Shown: positions 56,027 to 64,000 of the stretch, in pieces
Numbering within the stretch: position 1 is the stretch's first letter
Layout: each line of letters begins with the position of its first letter
Origin: Octadecabacter temperatus
GTDB taxonomy: Bacteria > Pseudomonadota > Alphaproteobacteria > Rhodobacterales > Rhodobacteraceae
NCBI RefSeq assembly: GCF_001187845.1
Contig: NZ_CP012160.1
Coordinates: forward strand, 2,294,001-2,358,000
Direction: 5' to 3'
Length of the DNA: 64,000 nt
Made by a program: the position numbers and the translations under genes
Notes under the pieces: generated by a model
What the model was told of the DNA's origin: nothing
The model's database searches: none
The model's input: only the letters and a program-made list of their open reading frames with translations

Positions 56027-57466
56027 TTATTCGACAGGCCAGCCGCCGATAGCGCGGACCTCAACGAATTCGTCCAAGCCCCACTTGCCGCCTTCGCGTC
56101 CATTTCCGGACTGCTTCATGCCCCCAAACGGAGAACCGGACCCACGGCCTTTACCATTCATATCAACCATACCGGTACGCATTTCGCGTGCGACACGGCG
56201 GCCTTTTTCTGCATCAGTTGTTTGAATGTAGTTGGTCAAACCGTAATCCGTGTCATTGGCAATAGCGATCGCCTCTTCTTCGGTGTCGAACGGCATCATG
56301 GACAAGACAGGCCCGAAGACCTCTTCGCGCATAATGTTCATGTCGTTGTTGCAGTCTGCAAAAACAGTCGGCTTCACAAAGAACCCGCGGTTCAAACCCT
56401 CAGGGCGGCCAACGCCACCGGCAACAAGGTTCGCACCCTCATCGATGCCTTTTTGGATCAGGTCCTGCACTTTGTTGAACTGCATCTCGGAAACGAGCGG
56501 ACCAATGTGCTGCCCTTCGTTCGCAGCTGGATTGACCTTTGTTGCGTTCGCCGCTGCGACCGCTTGCTCAACAGCTTCATCGTAACGAGAGCGTTCAACC
56601 AGCATGCGCGTCGGCGCGTTACAGGACTGGCCCGTGTTATTGAAACAACGTGCAATGCCTTGTTGAACGGCCTTTGGATCGGCATCTGCAAACACAATGT
56701 TCGCGCCCTTCCCGCCCAGCTCAAGGCTAACACGTTTGACAGTTGGAGCTGCGGCAATCGTGATCGCTTGCCCCGCGCGAGTAGACCCCGTGAAGCTAAC
56801 CATGTCGACGTCTTTATGAACAGACAGCTGGCTACCAACGCCAACACCGTCGCCGTTCAGCATGTTGTACACGCCAGCAGGAACACCGGCCTCATGCATA
56901 ATTTCGCTGAACAGGGTCGCGGACAGCGGGGATTGTTCGGACGGTTTCAACACCATCGTACAGCCCGTTGCCAACGCAGGGATTACCTTTAGCGTGATCT
57001 GGTTCATCGGCCAGTTCCACGGCGTGATCAGTGCACAGACACCAATCGGTTCGTGAATGATATGCGTGCTTTCGTCGCCAGCGCGCAGCGGGCCTTCGAA
57101 TTCAAATTCCTTCAGCGCTTGGATAAACGCGTTGAGGTGATACGAACCGGTGCCGGATTGCTGCACCTTGGACATATCAATTGGCGCACCCATTTCACGG
57201 CTGATGACTTCGCCCATCTCATCGGAACGGCGCATGTAAATCTCAAGAATGCTTTCCATCAACTCAAGGCGCTCGGCTTTGGAGGACATGCGCCATTTCG
57301 GGAACGCAGCCTTCGCAGCGGCAACGGCAGCATCGGTGTCAGCCTGACCACCCAAAGAGATCACAGAAGTGGCCTCCTCGGTCGACGGGTCGATCACATC
57401 AAAATCAGTTCCAGCAATCGGAGCGACCCATTTGCCATCAATGTAAAAGTTACGCGCGTTGTCCAT
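56027..57466 (-). CDS. NAD-dependent aldehyde dehydrogenase
   Basis: 479 residues from ATG at 57466 with GGGTTGG upstream; a longer open frame to 57553 lacks a ribosome site. ALDH marks are PWNWPMNQITLKVIPALATG, the catalytic Glu in VSLELGGKGANIVF, the catalytic Cys in NNTGQSCNAPTR and EVFGPVLSMMPF. Substrate unknown. Its place ahead of creatinase suggests guanidino or amino aldehydes, but a terminator divides the two. Confidence 0.9.
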   Translation of the reverse strand: MDNARNFYIDGKWVAPIAGTDFDVIDPSTEEATSVISLGGQADTDAAVAAAKAAFPKWRMSSKAERLELMESILEIYMRRSDEMGEVISREMGAPIDMSKVQQSGTGSYHLNAFIQALKEFEFEGPLRAGDESTHIIHEPIGVCALITPWNWPMNQITLKVIPALATGCTMVLKPSEQSPLSATLFSEIMHEAGVPAGVYNMLNGDGVGVGSQLSVHKDVDMVSFTGSTRAGQAITIAAAPTVKRVSLELGGKGANIVFADADPKAVQQGIARCFNNTGQSCNAPTRMLVERSRYDEAVEQAVAAANATKVNPAANEGQHIGPLVSEMQFNKVQDLIQKGIDEGANLVAGGVGRPEGLNRGFFVKPTVFADCNNDMNIMREEVFGPVLSMMPFDTEEEAIAIANDTDYGLTNYIQTTDAEKGRRVAREMRTGMVDMNGKGRGSGSPFGGMKQSGNGREGGKWGLDEFVEVRAIGGWPVE

Positions 57467-57552
57467 TTTTCCAACCCTTTCAATTCTCTCAAAACGTACA
57501 TCAACACGACGGGCGCCCCGTGCAAGCCAAATCGTAAAAATTAAATCGCTCA

Positions 57553-57737
57553 CACTGGGTCACAGTGGTCCCAATGAGTGGCCGGCAGATGTAATAATCC
57601 GGTTAAGTCACACAACCCTAGGTGTCTTCAGAATGCATCGCCTTCCCAAAAACGACAGTTCTGCCCCAATTCTGCCACAATGTTTTTCGCAAATTGCAGC
57701 AATTATATAAGAAAAATGCAGTTTTTAGCAGGCAGAA
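57553..57737 (+). promoter_or_regulatory. Repeat-rich promoter region of the efflux protein gene
   Basis: Contains CACTG/CAGTG (57553-57567), TTCTGCC twice 11 bases apart (57659, 57670) with an inverted copy GGCAGAA at 57731-57737, and a palindrome AATTG-CAG-CAATT (57692-57704) abutting TATATA, a possible -10 site. Likely operators, binding factor unknown. Confidence 0.45.
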
Positions 57738-57740
57738 CAG

Positions 57741-59177
57741 ATGATCAGGATTATTTTATCCGCTGGCAGCATCGTTGTATTAGTAGGTTGCTCAGTGGTC
57801 GGACCAAATTACGAAGTCCCAACAATGGACGTGACACCAACGTTCATGTTAGGCGGCGACAGCACTTTATCAAATGCAAACGCTGACCCGTGGTGGCAGC
57901 GCTTGAATGACCCTATTTTGAATGAGTTAGTCTCACGCGGTGCGCAACAAAACCTTAACGTGCGCTCGGCGTTGGAACGGATCACAGCGGCAAACGCACG
58001 GTTAGGGCAGACAGGCACAAACGCACAATCCAACGGCGCGCTTCCTGCAGCTGTCCAGCAACGAGGTGACAGCAGCGGTTCCGACACAACCAACAACCTC
58101 GCAATAAATGCCGGTTATGTTATTGACTTATTTGGCGGTTTCGCGCGCGAACAGGAACGTTCAATCGCGAACCTAGAAGCTGCCCAGCTTGATGTTGGGA
58201 CGATCCGCCTTGCTTACCTCGCGGATCTGACAAACAGCTATATTCAAGCGCGCTACAATCAAGAAGCCGCTGCAATCACGCGTCAAACCATCGCAAGCCG
58301 CAGACAAACGCTGGCAATTGTGAACGAGCGGCGCTCCGTTGAAGAGGCGACCGAACTCGAAGTTCAACAAGCGCGCTCCCTTCTTGCGTCCGCGCAGGCA
58401 CCGCTGCCGGTCTTCGTGGCGAACTTTGAGGTGAATGTTTTCCACATCGCAACCTTACTCGCCGAACCCGCATCCCCCCTATTGGAACAAATGCAATCGG
58501 GCGCACCCCAACCGCACCCGCATGGCTTTACCAACGTAGGTTTGCCCGCAGATTTGCTGCGTAACCGACCAGATTTGCGCGTTATGGAAAGAAACCTCGC
58601 GGCAGCGACAGCACAAATTGGCGTCGCTGAAGCTCAGTTATACCCATCGGTCCAACTAAGCGGAACGATCGCAGCTGGCACAGCAGACGGTTGGTCTTTT
58701 GGCCCACTCCTTAGCCTTCCGGTTTTGAACCGCGGTTTTTTGCGTGCCCGCCAACAGATCGCGCAATCCGCTGCACGCAGTTCTGAACTGGACTGGCGGA
58801 ATGGTGTTCTTATCGCAGTTGAGGAAGTCCAAGTCGCGCTTACGCTGTGCCGGAACTGGAACCGCCAAATTCAACATCTTGAGCGGGCCGCGACAGCATC
58901 CCGATCCGTACTGCGTCTGTCACGAGAGTCTTATCGCCTCGGCGAAGCGACCCTTACGGATGTCTTAGACGCAGAACGCATTAACGCCAGCAACCGCATG
59001 GCCCTCGCGGACGCACGTCGCAACTACGCGCTCAGCTGGATGCGTGTGCAAGTTGCGACTGGGCACGGCTGGAATGTTGAAGGAATGACGTTTGACGCCG
59101 AAGGTCAGGCACCTGTCCTACCATCAGATCCATTGGGTCTTGAGGGGACGGTTCTTGTATCTGGCGAAAACAATTGA
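57741..59177 (+). CDS. Outer-membrane efflux lipoprotein (NodT/OprM family)
   Basis: 478 residues. A lipoprotein signal with lipobox LVGC at Cys17 is followed by SVVGPNYEVP, the usual OprM start. The two OEP repeats follow, each with long helices (YLADLTNSYIQARYNQEAA, and RLSRESYRLGEATLTDVLDAERINASNRMALADARRNYALSWMRVQVA). Such proteins are the outer channel of RND or type I pumps. No inner-membrane pump or adaptor is adjacent. Weak ribosome site and a repeat-rich upstream region suggest tight control. Confidence 0.88.
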   Translation: MIRIILSAGSIVVLVGCSVVGPNYEVPTMDVTPTFMLGGDSTLSNANADPWWQRLNDPILNELVSRGAQQNLNVRSALERITAANARLGQTGTNAQSNGALPAAVQQRGDSSGSDTTNNLAINAGYVIDLFGGFAREQERSIANLEAAQLDVGTIRLAYLADLTNSYIQARYNQEAAAITRQTIASRRQTLAIVNERRSVEEATELEVQQARSLLASAQAPLPVFVANFEVNVFHIATLLAEPASPLLEQMQSGAPQPHPHGFTNVGLPADLLRNRPDLRVMERNLAAATAQIGVAEAQLYPSVQLSGTIAAGTADGWSFGPLLSLPVLNRGFLRARQQIAQSAARSSELDWRNGVLIAVEEVQVALTLCRNWNRQIQHLERAATASRSVLRLSRESYRLGEATLTDVLDAERINASNRMALADARRNYALSWMRVQVATGHGWNVEGMTFDAEGQAPVLPSDPLGLEGTVLVSGENN

Positions 59178-59181
59178 TCTG

Positions 59182-59207
59182 ATGCCCGCCTGTAATCTGG
59201 CGGGCAT
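59182..59207. terminator. Hairpin between convergent genes
   Basis: ATGCCCGCC and GGCGGGCAT, perfect 9-bp stem, loop of 8, between the efflux gene and the small Cys-rich gene. No clear T run on either side, so termination strength is uncertain. Confidence 0.5.
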
Positions 59208-59214
59208 GATCCGG

Positions 59215-59409
59215 TTAACGGCGATAGCACCGTGATGGATTACCGAAACCTGCAGGCGTGCAAACATATGTCCCGCTGCCCGTGGTCGTCGCGGTATTTG
59301 CCGTTTGTGCAGCAAGCATCGTTGGTGATGTCGAAAGTGTCAGGCTGAAAATGCCGGCAAGCCCAATTGCGAACAGTCGGCCCGAAGGCCGTTCAATAAA
59401 ATTCGTCAC
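59215..59409 (-). CDS. Small secreted protein with CTPAGFG...C motif
   Basis: 64 residues from GTG at 59409, with a strong GAGGAG site 6-10 bases upstream. An N-terminal hydrophobic signal (about 11-34, ending MLAAQ) leads to a short Thr-rich link and the tail YVCTPAGFGNPSRCYRR. The two Cys probably form a disulfide outside the cytosol. Tails of the CTPAGFG type recur in small proteins of this bacterial family as I remember. No function known. Confidence 0.65.
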   Translation of the reverse strand: MTNFIERPSGRLFAIGLAGIFSLTLSTSPTMLAAQTANTATTTGSGTYVCTPAGFGNPSRCYRR

Positions 59410-59636
59410 TGCGTTCTCCTCAAATCGGGGTCACATTTGAAGTCCGCAACCCTCGTCAATATTTGAAGAAATGCCTTAAAAACCCCTAAACGGTCAAGCC
59501 AGCGGGATTTCAAAACCTGTGAACGTGACTCAAAAGCCGATTGGATGAACGCGTGTGTTCGTCGCCCCTGCCAAGAAGCAACGCGAACTCAATACGATAG
59601 GTGTTTTTGCAGTGCTGGCCTTTTAGATGGCGATTT

Positions 59637-59653
59637 GCCGCCTAGTTTGCGGC
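59637..59653 (-). terminator. Weak terminator-like hairpin after the GH26-like gene
   Basis: GCCGC/GCGGC with a 7-base loop, 17 bases past the stop. No strong T run. The rest of 59410-59669 holds nothing I can identify. Confidence 0.35.
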
Positions 59654-59669
59654 GATGTTAGGAAATACA

Positions 59670-60569
59670 TCAGTTCAGCCCCTGCTGCGTGCGACGCCAA
59701 TCTGGTAAACCGAAGTCGTTCGGCCATGGATAGACCTCTTGCTGGTTGAAATACACAACCGCGTCGAGTTCCGGATAAAGCGCGGCTTTGCTACGTACAT
59801 CCGCCTCCCACATCGCCATATGCTCAGCGTCCCCAACAAAACCAAGCTCGGCCACCATGATGGGTTTTTCGAACGCAAGCGCGCGTTCGTAGCGCGGCGC
59901 GAAGATGTCATCGAAAGATTGCTTCTCACCCAACACTTGCTCTTCCCACGGGCCAAGACTGAAGACAGACAGCCCGACGACATCGACGTAATCATCGCCT
60001 GGGTAGAAATCGGCCATGTTTTCGAACCCTAACGGGGACCACATGAACGCAGCATCTGGTGCCGCGTTTCGGCACACATCGATCATGCGCTTATACGCAT
60101 AGACGTAGTCTTGCGGTTCCCACCCAGCCCAAATGAACTGACCACTTTCGTCGTCCATTTCTTGTGCCCACCGGATCGTAAGCGGGCGATCAAGCGCGCT
60201 GAGCGCGGAGCAAACCGTATCCATCGTTTCATCGTATGCACCTGACGCAATGCCGTTTTGTAAAACCGACGGAGAATTGCGTTCATCACGTGTCCATGTC
60301 CACGGCTCAATCGTCACCAAAAGCGCGCGATCACGCGCGGAGGTATAGGTTTCCGCTTCCGCAAGGCTGGGCAGGAAAACATCTTCCCAAGGCAGGAACA
60401 GGTGTTCGATCGCAACGCCTTGGACATCGCTATAGTCGCCACCTGGATCAAACACCCCAAATGGAATGTCCCCCGGTGGCAGAGATTGCGCAACGGCCGT
60501 TGATCCGGCCATAAGAGCGGCAACAAGTGCCGCCGCGTTCATAGGTTGTTTATGATTAGTGAATGACAT
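59670..60569 (-). CDS. GH26-like secreted glycoside hydrolase
   Basis: 299 residues from ATG at 60569 with GGAGGGG upstream; a longer frame overlaps the glycosyltransferase gene and is not likely. A signal peptide (ending TAVAQS) precedes a beta/alpha barrel with TIRWAQEMDDESGQFIW (acid/base Glu137) and KPIMVAELGFVGD (nucleophile Glu241), plus VDVVGLSVFSLG, in the order seen in GH26 mannanases and lichenases. It sits one base after the GT2 stop and probably trims or releases the polysaccharide made by that enzyme. Confidence 0.75.
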   Translation of the reverse strand: MSFTNHKQPMNAAALVAALMAGSTAVAQSLPPGDIPFGVFDPGGDYSDVQGVAIEHLFLPWEDVFLPSLAEAETYTSARDRALLVTIEPWTWTRDERNSPSVLQNGIASGAYDETMDTVCSALSALDRPLTIRWAQEMDDESGQFIWAGWEPQDYVYAYKRMIDVCRNAAPDAAFMWSPLGFENMADFYPGDDYVDVVGLSVFSLGPWEEQVLGEKQSFDDIFAPRYERALAFEKPIMVAELGFVGDAEHMAMWEADVRSKAALYPELDAVVYFNQQEVYPWPNDFGLPDWRRTQQGLN

Positions 60570-60570
60570 C

Positions 60571-62418
60571 TTATTCCCCTCCTCTATTTCGGGTTTGTAA
60601 AAGGTCCGAAAACCAATTTGAATTGTAAGAAACGTGCAGGTTCCCGTAATTGCCCTGCCCAGCACCAGCCACCACGTAGCCGGACTGCAAGAATTGTAGG
60701 TCGCCGCTCGTCGTCGCCAACGCGATCGCCGCATCACGCCCCTGCATGACCAAGCCATAGCCAATCGCACCGCCAAGCACGGCAACGGCCGCGAATTGCG
60801 CCAAAGCGTGCTTACTAAGCTGGTACTGCCTGCTTGGGTTTTCGCGCAGATGATTGACAATGATGATCGCGAACAAGCTGGTGTAGATGACAGCGTTGAT
60901 CAGCGCAAAGATGTAGAACCCAGCAGCGTCCTGAACATTGGTCGCAAGCAACACTGGCACCAAAGACCCAAGCGCCAACGCGAAATACGGCAGCAGCACT
61001 GACCACGACACCACCGACGATGCAGCCTCGCCCTTGGGTGTCACGCGGAAGTCGACAAACTTACCCGACAGTTTATCCCAAGTTGCCATCAAACAGCCCC
61101 ACAGCACCCACGGCCATTGCAATGCCGCGAACAACGCCTTTTCCCAGCCAAGCACTTTGGCATCAAAGGGTCTAAAAAACCCGTCGGCCCGAATGAGATA
61201 GGCAAGCCAGACAAGCACAGCGATAGACGGCAATACATGTGCGATAAAAGCTGGGTAAGTCACCCCGACAAAGCGGACGTCGAATAGCAACGCAACAATC
61301 GGCAGCGCGAACATAACAGCCATGAAAACGGCAAAGATCGGGTACCAAAGTTGCGAGAAAACGAATTGGAATTTTTGGCGCGCAGGCAGCGCACGAAAGT
61401 AGCGTGGCGTATGCGCCAACAATAGCGTCACGAGGCTACGCGACCATTGAAATTCTTGCGTGACCAGATCCGCTAGGTTGGCGGGCCCCTGCCCAATCGC
61501 AATCGCGTCCATCGCGTGCATGCCGCGCCAGCCGCCTGCGTTCATCAGCATCGAGGTTGAATGATCTTCGGCCAGCTCTGGCCCGAGTCCTCCAATCTCG
61601 CGAAGTGCTTGTGTGCGTACGGCGTAGTGTGACCCGATGCACATGGGCGCCCATCCGTTAGAATACCCCGCCTGCAACACCCCGTGAAACATAGCCTCGG
61701 CGTGCAAACGTGTCCGCGCGGCCCAACTGATGTTTGCGTTTTGTGAGCAAATGCTTGGCGCACTGACGTACCCAATCGACGGGTCAGAAAATGGCCGCAA
61801 AATTTCGCACAGGTAACCTGGCTGCGGGACATGGTCCGCATCCAGTTGAGCAACAAAATCATAACCCTCATACCCGTAGTGGTCATAGAAATACGCAAGG
61901 TTACCTTCTTTGCAACGCGTGCGACGTGGCCAATTTGGTTGGTGGTATTCGTCTACGCCTTTGCGTGTCGAAATCTTGATACGATTCGCTTCGCACCATG
62001 CAATCGTTTCGGGCTGCGGGTCTTCGTCCGCCAACCAAGTGTCATGTTTTACATCCTGCGCAAGCATCGCCAGAAGCGTTTCGCGCACCACGTAAAAGGG
62101 CTCTGCAGGGGCTTTGGTCACGACCATCGCGACACGTGGTGCAACGAGATCTTTCGCGGATTTCGCAACCTGTTGCGCACGCATGAACATCGCGATGAAA
62201 TAGATTTGGAGGAAGAACACCCAGAACAGGCATGCGCTGACCAACACATATCGCGCCAAGCCGATGTTATGTTCTGGTCGCAACCACCACGCCCAAAAGA
62301 AACCCGCCGCAACGAGCCAGACAGTAACAAATACGCGGTATTTCACGCGGGTGCGCCCCGTAAGGACGGCCTCGCGGAATTGGGATTGGTTTGCGGAAGG
62401 TTTAGGCAGAAATCGCAT
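60571..62418 (-). CDS. Cellulose-synthase-like family 2 glycosyltransferase
   Basis: 615 residues from ATG at 62418, placed by GGAGG inside the end of galE. Two N-terminal helices (about 30-46 and 57-79), a GT-A domain and several C-terminal helices form the synthase/translocator layout. Motifs: DED (131-133), DAD (193-195), AED (283-285, TED position) and QEFQW (321-325) where cellulose synthases have QxxRW. The Arg-to-Gln change is notable. No PilZ domain and no BcsB-like partner. It probably polymerises and exports a beta-linked glycan, identity unknown. Confidence 0.85.
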   Translation of the reverse strand: MRFLPKPSANQSQFREAVLTGRTRVKYRVFVTVWLVAAGFFWAWWLRPEHNIGLARYVLVSACLFWVFFLQIYFIAMFMRAQQVAKSAKDLVAPRVAMVVTKAPAEPFYVVRETLLAMLAQDVKHDTWLADEDPQPETIAWCEANRIKISTRKGVDEYHQPNWPRRTRCKEGNLAYFYDHYGYEGYDFVAQLDADHVPQPGYLCEILRPFSDPSIGYVSAPSICSQNANISWAARTRLHAEAMFHGVLQAGYSNGWAPMCIGSHYAVRTQALREIGGLGPELAEDHSTSMLMNAGGWRGMHAMDAIAIGQGPANLADLVTQEFQWSRSLVTLLLAHTPRYFRALPARQKFQFVFSQLWYPIFAVFMAVMFALPIVALLFDVRFVGVTYPAFIAHVLPSIAVLVWLAYLIRADGFFRPFDAKVLGWEKALFAALQWPWVLWGCLMATWDKLSGKFVDFRVTPKGEAASSVVSWSVLLPYFALALGSLVPVLLATNVQDAAGFYIFALINAVIYTSLFAIIIVNHLRENPSRQYQLSKHALAQFAAVAVLGGAIGYGLVMQGRDAAIALATTSGDLQFLQSGYVVAGAGQGNYGNLHVSYNSNWFSDLLQTRNRGGE

Positions 62419-63403
62419 GGGCGGCCTCCATTCCCATGCTGCGAACCGCATCCGTCACGATTGTCGTAAGGTCAGATCGCTGCGGCACGAATCCAAGCAT
62501 TTCGCGTGCAAGTGATGCATCTGCCACCAACACGGGCGGATCACCAATACGACGTCGGGCAACCTCAACAGGCACATTACATCCTGTGACCTTCTCAACC
62601 ATTTCGACAATTTCAAAGTTAGACGCACCCTGCCCGCTGCCCAGATTAACGGTAAGGTTCCCACCATTTGCGCGAAGGTGCTCGAACGCCAAGATATGCC
62701 CATGAGCAAGGTCGGACACATGAACGTAGTCGCGAATGCAGCTGCCGTCCGGCGTGTCATAGTCACCGCCGAACAGTTTCAGCAGCGGGGTTCGTCCAAT
62801 GGCCGCGAATATCGTAAGCGGAATGAGATGGGTTTCGGGATCATGGTTTTCCCGCAAAGTGCCACTAACGTCCGCTCCTGCGACATTGAAATACCGCAAG
62901 ATGCCGTATGCCATGTCAGTCTGTGGCGCGACGTCCATCAGCATCTGCTCACACATCAGTTTGGTCATCCCATACGGATTGATGGGGCGTTGCGGCGTGG
63001 TTTCATCGACAGGGATTTGATCGGGAATGCCATAAGTCGCACAGCTGCTGGACAGGACAAACGTTTTAACTCCAGCAGCTGCGCAGGCGGTGAGAAGGGA
63101 CAGCATCCCACCGACGTTGTTGTCATAGTATTTCAAAGGATCTGTGACAGACTCGCCCACATAGGCGGAGGCCGCAAAATGCAGCACTGTATCGACGTTG
63201 TGTTTGATCAAAGCATCGGTAACCCGTTCCGTATCGCGAAGATCCAGATTAACGAGCGACCCCCAACGAACGGCATCACGTGATCCCGTGGACAGGTTGT
63301 CGATGGTCAGCGGTTTGATCCCACGCGCCGCCAAGGCAAGACACGCATGGCTACCGATGTAGCCCGCCCCGCCAGTCAAACATATGGACCCCTTAGATGT
63401 CAC
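62402..63403 (-). CDS. galE: UDP-glucose 4-epimerase
   Basis: 333 residues from GTG at 63403, which overlaps the preceding gene's TGA (GTGA). [20 protein letters not shown] is the NAD site, [11 protein letters not shown] holds the catalytic Ser region and [13 protein letters not shown] the Tyr-Lys pair. Supplies UDP-galactose (or GalNAc) for the polysaccharide. Overlaps the GT2 start by 17 bases. Confidence 0.93.
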   Translation of the reverse strand: MTSKGSICLTGGAGYIGSHACLALAARGIKPLTIDNLSTGSRDAVRWGSLVNLDLRDTERVTDALIKHNVDTVLHFAASAYVGESVTDPLKYYDNNVGGMLSLLTACAAAGVKTFVLSSSCATYGIPDQIPVDETTPQRPINPYGMTKLMCEQMLMDVAPQTDMAYGILRYFNVAGADVSGTLRENHDPETHLIPLTIFAAIGRTPLLKLFGGDYDTPDGSCIRDYVHVSDLAHGHILAFEHLRANGGNLTVNLGSGQGASNFEIVEMVEKVTGCNVPVEVARRRIGDPPVLVADASLAREMLGFVPQRSDLTTIVTDAVRSMGMEAAHAISA

Positions 63404-64000
63404 TCTGCCGCCATCGACGCTTGAGGAACCAAGCCCGCCTCCATTGCAAAATATGGGATTGTTTGCGCAAGACCTTCAGCGAGCGTCACACGCGGCGCCC
63501 AGCCCAAAACCTCATTCGCGCGGGTGATGTTTGGTTTGCGCTGTTTGGGGTCGTCCTGTGGCAATTCCACGAAGCGAAGCTTTGAGGTCGAGGTTAGCGT
63601 TTCAATCACTGTTTCGGCCAACTGTAGGACTGTGAATTCGGTTGGATTGCCAAGATTGACCGGTTCGCACACTGCGTCGGTTGCATTCATCAAGGCCATC
63701 AAGCCGCAAATCATATCGCTCAGATAGCAAAACGAACGTGTCTGGCTGCCGTCGCCGTAAACTGTGACGTCAGCCCCCGCCAATGCTTGAACGACAAAGT
63801 TGGAAACGACCCTACCGTCGCTTGGCGACATACGCGGGCCATAGGTGTTGAATATCCGCGCGATCCGGGTGCTGACGCCCCGTTGCTGGTGATATTCATA
63901 AAACAGCGTCTCAACGGCGCGCTTACCTTCATCATAACATGACCGTGGCCCAACTGTGTTGACGTTGCCGTGGTATCCTTCGGGCTGCGGACTGATATCT
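63400..64000 (-). CDS. UDP-glucuronate decarboxylase-like SDR, 5' end outside window
   Basis: About 200 residues of the C-terminal two thirds, open to the window edge. [11 protein letters not shown] holds the catalytic YxxxK, followed by [45 protein letters not shown] and [20 protein letters not shown]. This order is that of UDP-xylose synthases (UXS), which convert UDP-glucuronate to UDP-xylose. RmlB-like dehydratases differ at YDEGK. Coupled to galE. Confidence 0.85.
   Translation of the reverse strand, partial: DISPQPEGYHGNVNTVGPRSCYDEGKRAVETLFYEYHQQRGVSTRIARIFNTYGPRMSPSDGRVVSNFVVQALAGADVTVYGDGSQTRSFCYLSDMICGLMALMNATDAVCEPVNLGNPTEFTVLQLAETVIETLTSTSKLRFVELPQDDPKQRKPNITRANEVLGWAPRVTLAEGLAQTIPYFAMEAGLVPQASMAAE

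Noticed and set aside
1..64000. tRNA, rRNA, tmRNA, CRISPR arrays, insertion sequences
   Set aside because: All gaps between genes were read on both strands. No cloverleaf with T-loop GTTCGA pattern, no spaced repeats, no transposase or terminal inverted repeats were found.

Overview
The window reads as chromosomal DNA of a marine alphaproteobacterium of the Roseobacter group (Rhodobacteraceae). The grounds are gene content and style: a Hint-domain secreted protein, DUF1467, DUF3726, YcjX/YcjF, a class II HDAC-like amidohydrolase, KAS III-like and PotABCD-type genes, moderately high G+C, and dense gene packing with many ATGA overlaps. No rRNA, tRNA, CRISPR array, integrase or insertion sequence was seen. 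Genus level (something like Loktanella, Yoonia or Octadecabacter) is only an impression.

Layout. 1-6.3 kb is a surface-sugar block: a partial glycosyltransferase, a NeuC-like hydrolysing UDP-GlcNAc 2-epimerase with Kdo transferase (waaA) on the plus strand, and a facing minus operon of a Cys-phosphatase, CMP-nonulosonate synthetase, SDR and Gfo/Idh/MocA oxidoreductase. 6.4-25 kb is mostly housekeeping and conserved genes: rimO, a Hint protein, dgkA, a YigZ-like gene, a secreted DUF1444-like protein, a HlyIII-type membrane protein, an M48 lipoprotein, an HDAC-like amidohydrolase facing a membrane-anchored NYN nuclease, ridA, a nitroreductase, an EI24 protein, methylmalonyl-CoA epimerase, a receiver protein, an orphan Flp-type pilin, the DUF1800/DUF1501 pair, aspS and DUF1761. 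25-36 kb holds carB, a DUF3800 gene, an orphan BrnA, a KAS III-like enzyme followed by a 26-residue lipoprotein, arsH, tdk and the ybjN-proC-csaA-dehydrogenase run. 36.9-49 kb has ycjF/ycjX, truA, a DUF3726/548-residue/M19-like trio and tamA-tamB.

49-57.5 kb is a metabolic module read on the minus strand: an aldehyde dehydrogenase, a creatinase with all four catalytic residues, and a complete PotABCD-type ABC importer with a DUF1330 gene inside it. A plausible reading is uptake and hydrolysis of creatine (or a close guanidino compound) to sarcosine and urea. The PotB-like permease carries about 260 extra residues after its first membrane helix. 57.7-64 kb holds an orphan outer-membrane efflux lipoprotein with an unusual promoter region, and an exopolysaccharide operon: UDP-glucuronate decarboxylase, galE, a cellulose-synthase-like GT2 and a GH26-like hydrolase.

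Structure worth noting: four convergent gene pairs end on one shared palindromic tetranucleotide (CTAG three times, TTAA once). There are also several small genes (26 to 78 residues), and a 317-base gap before tdk containing a 9-bp perfect inverted repeat.
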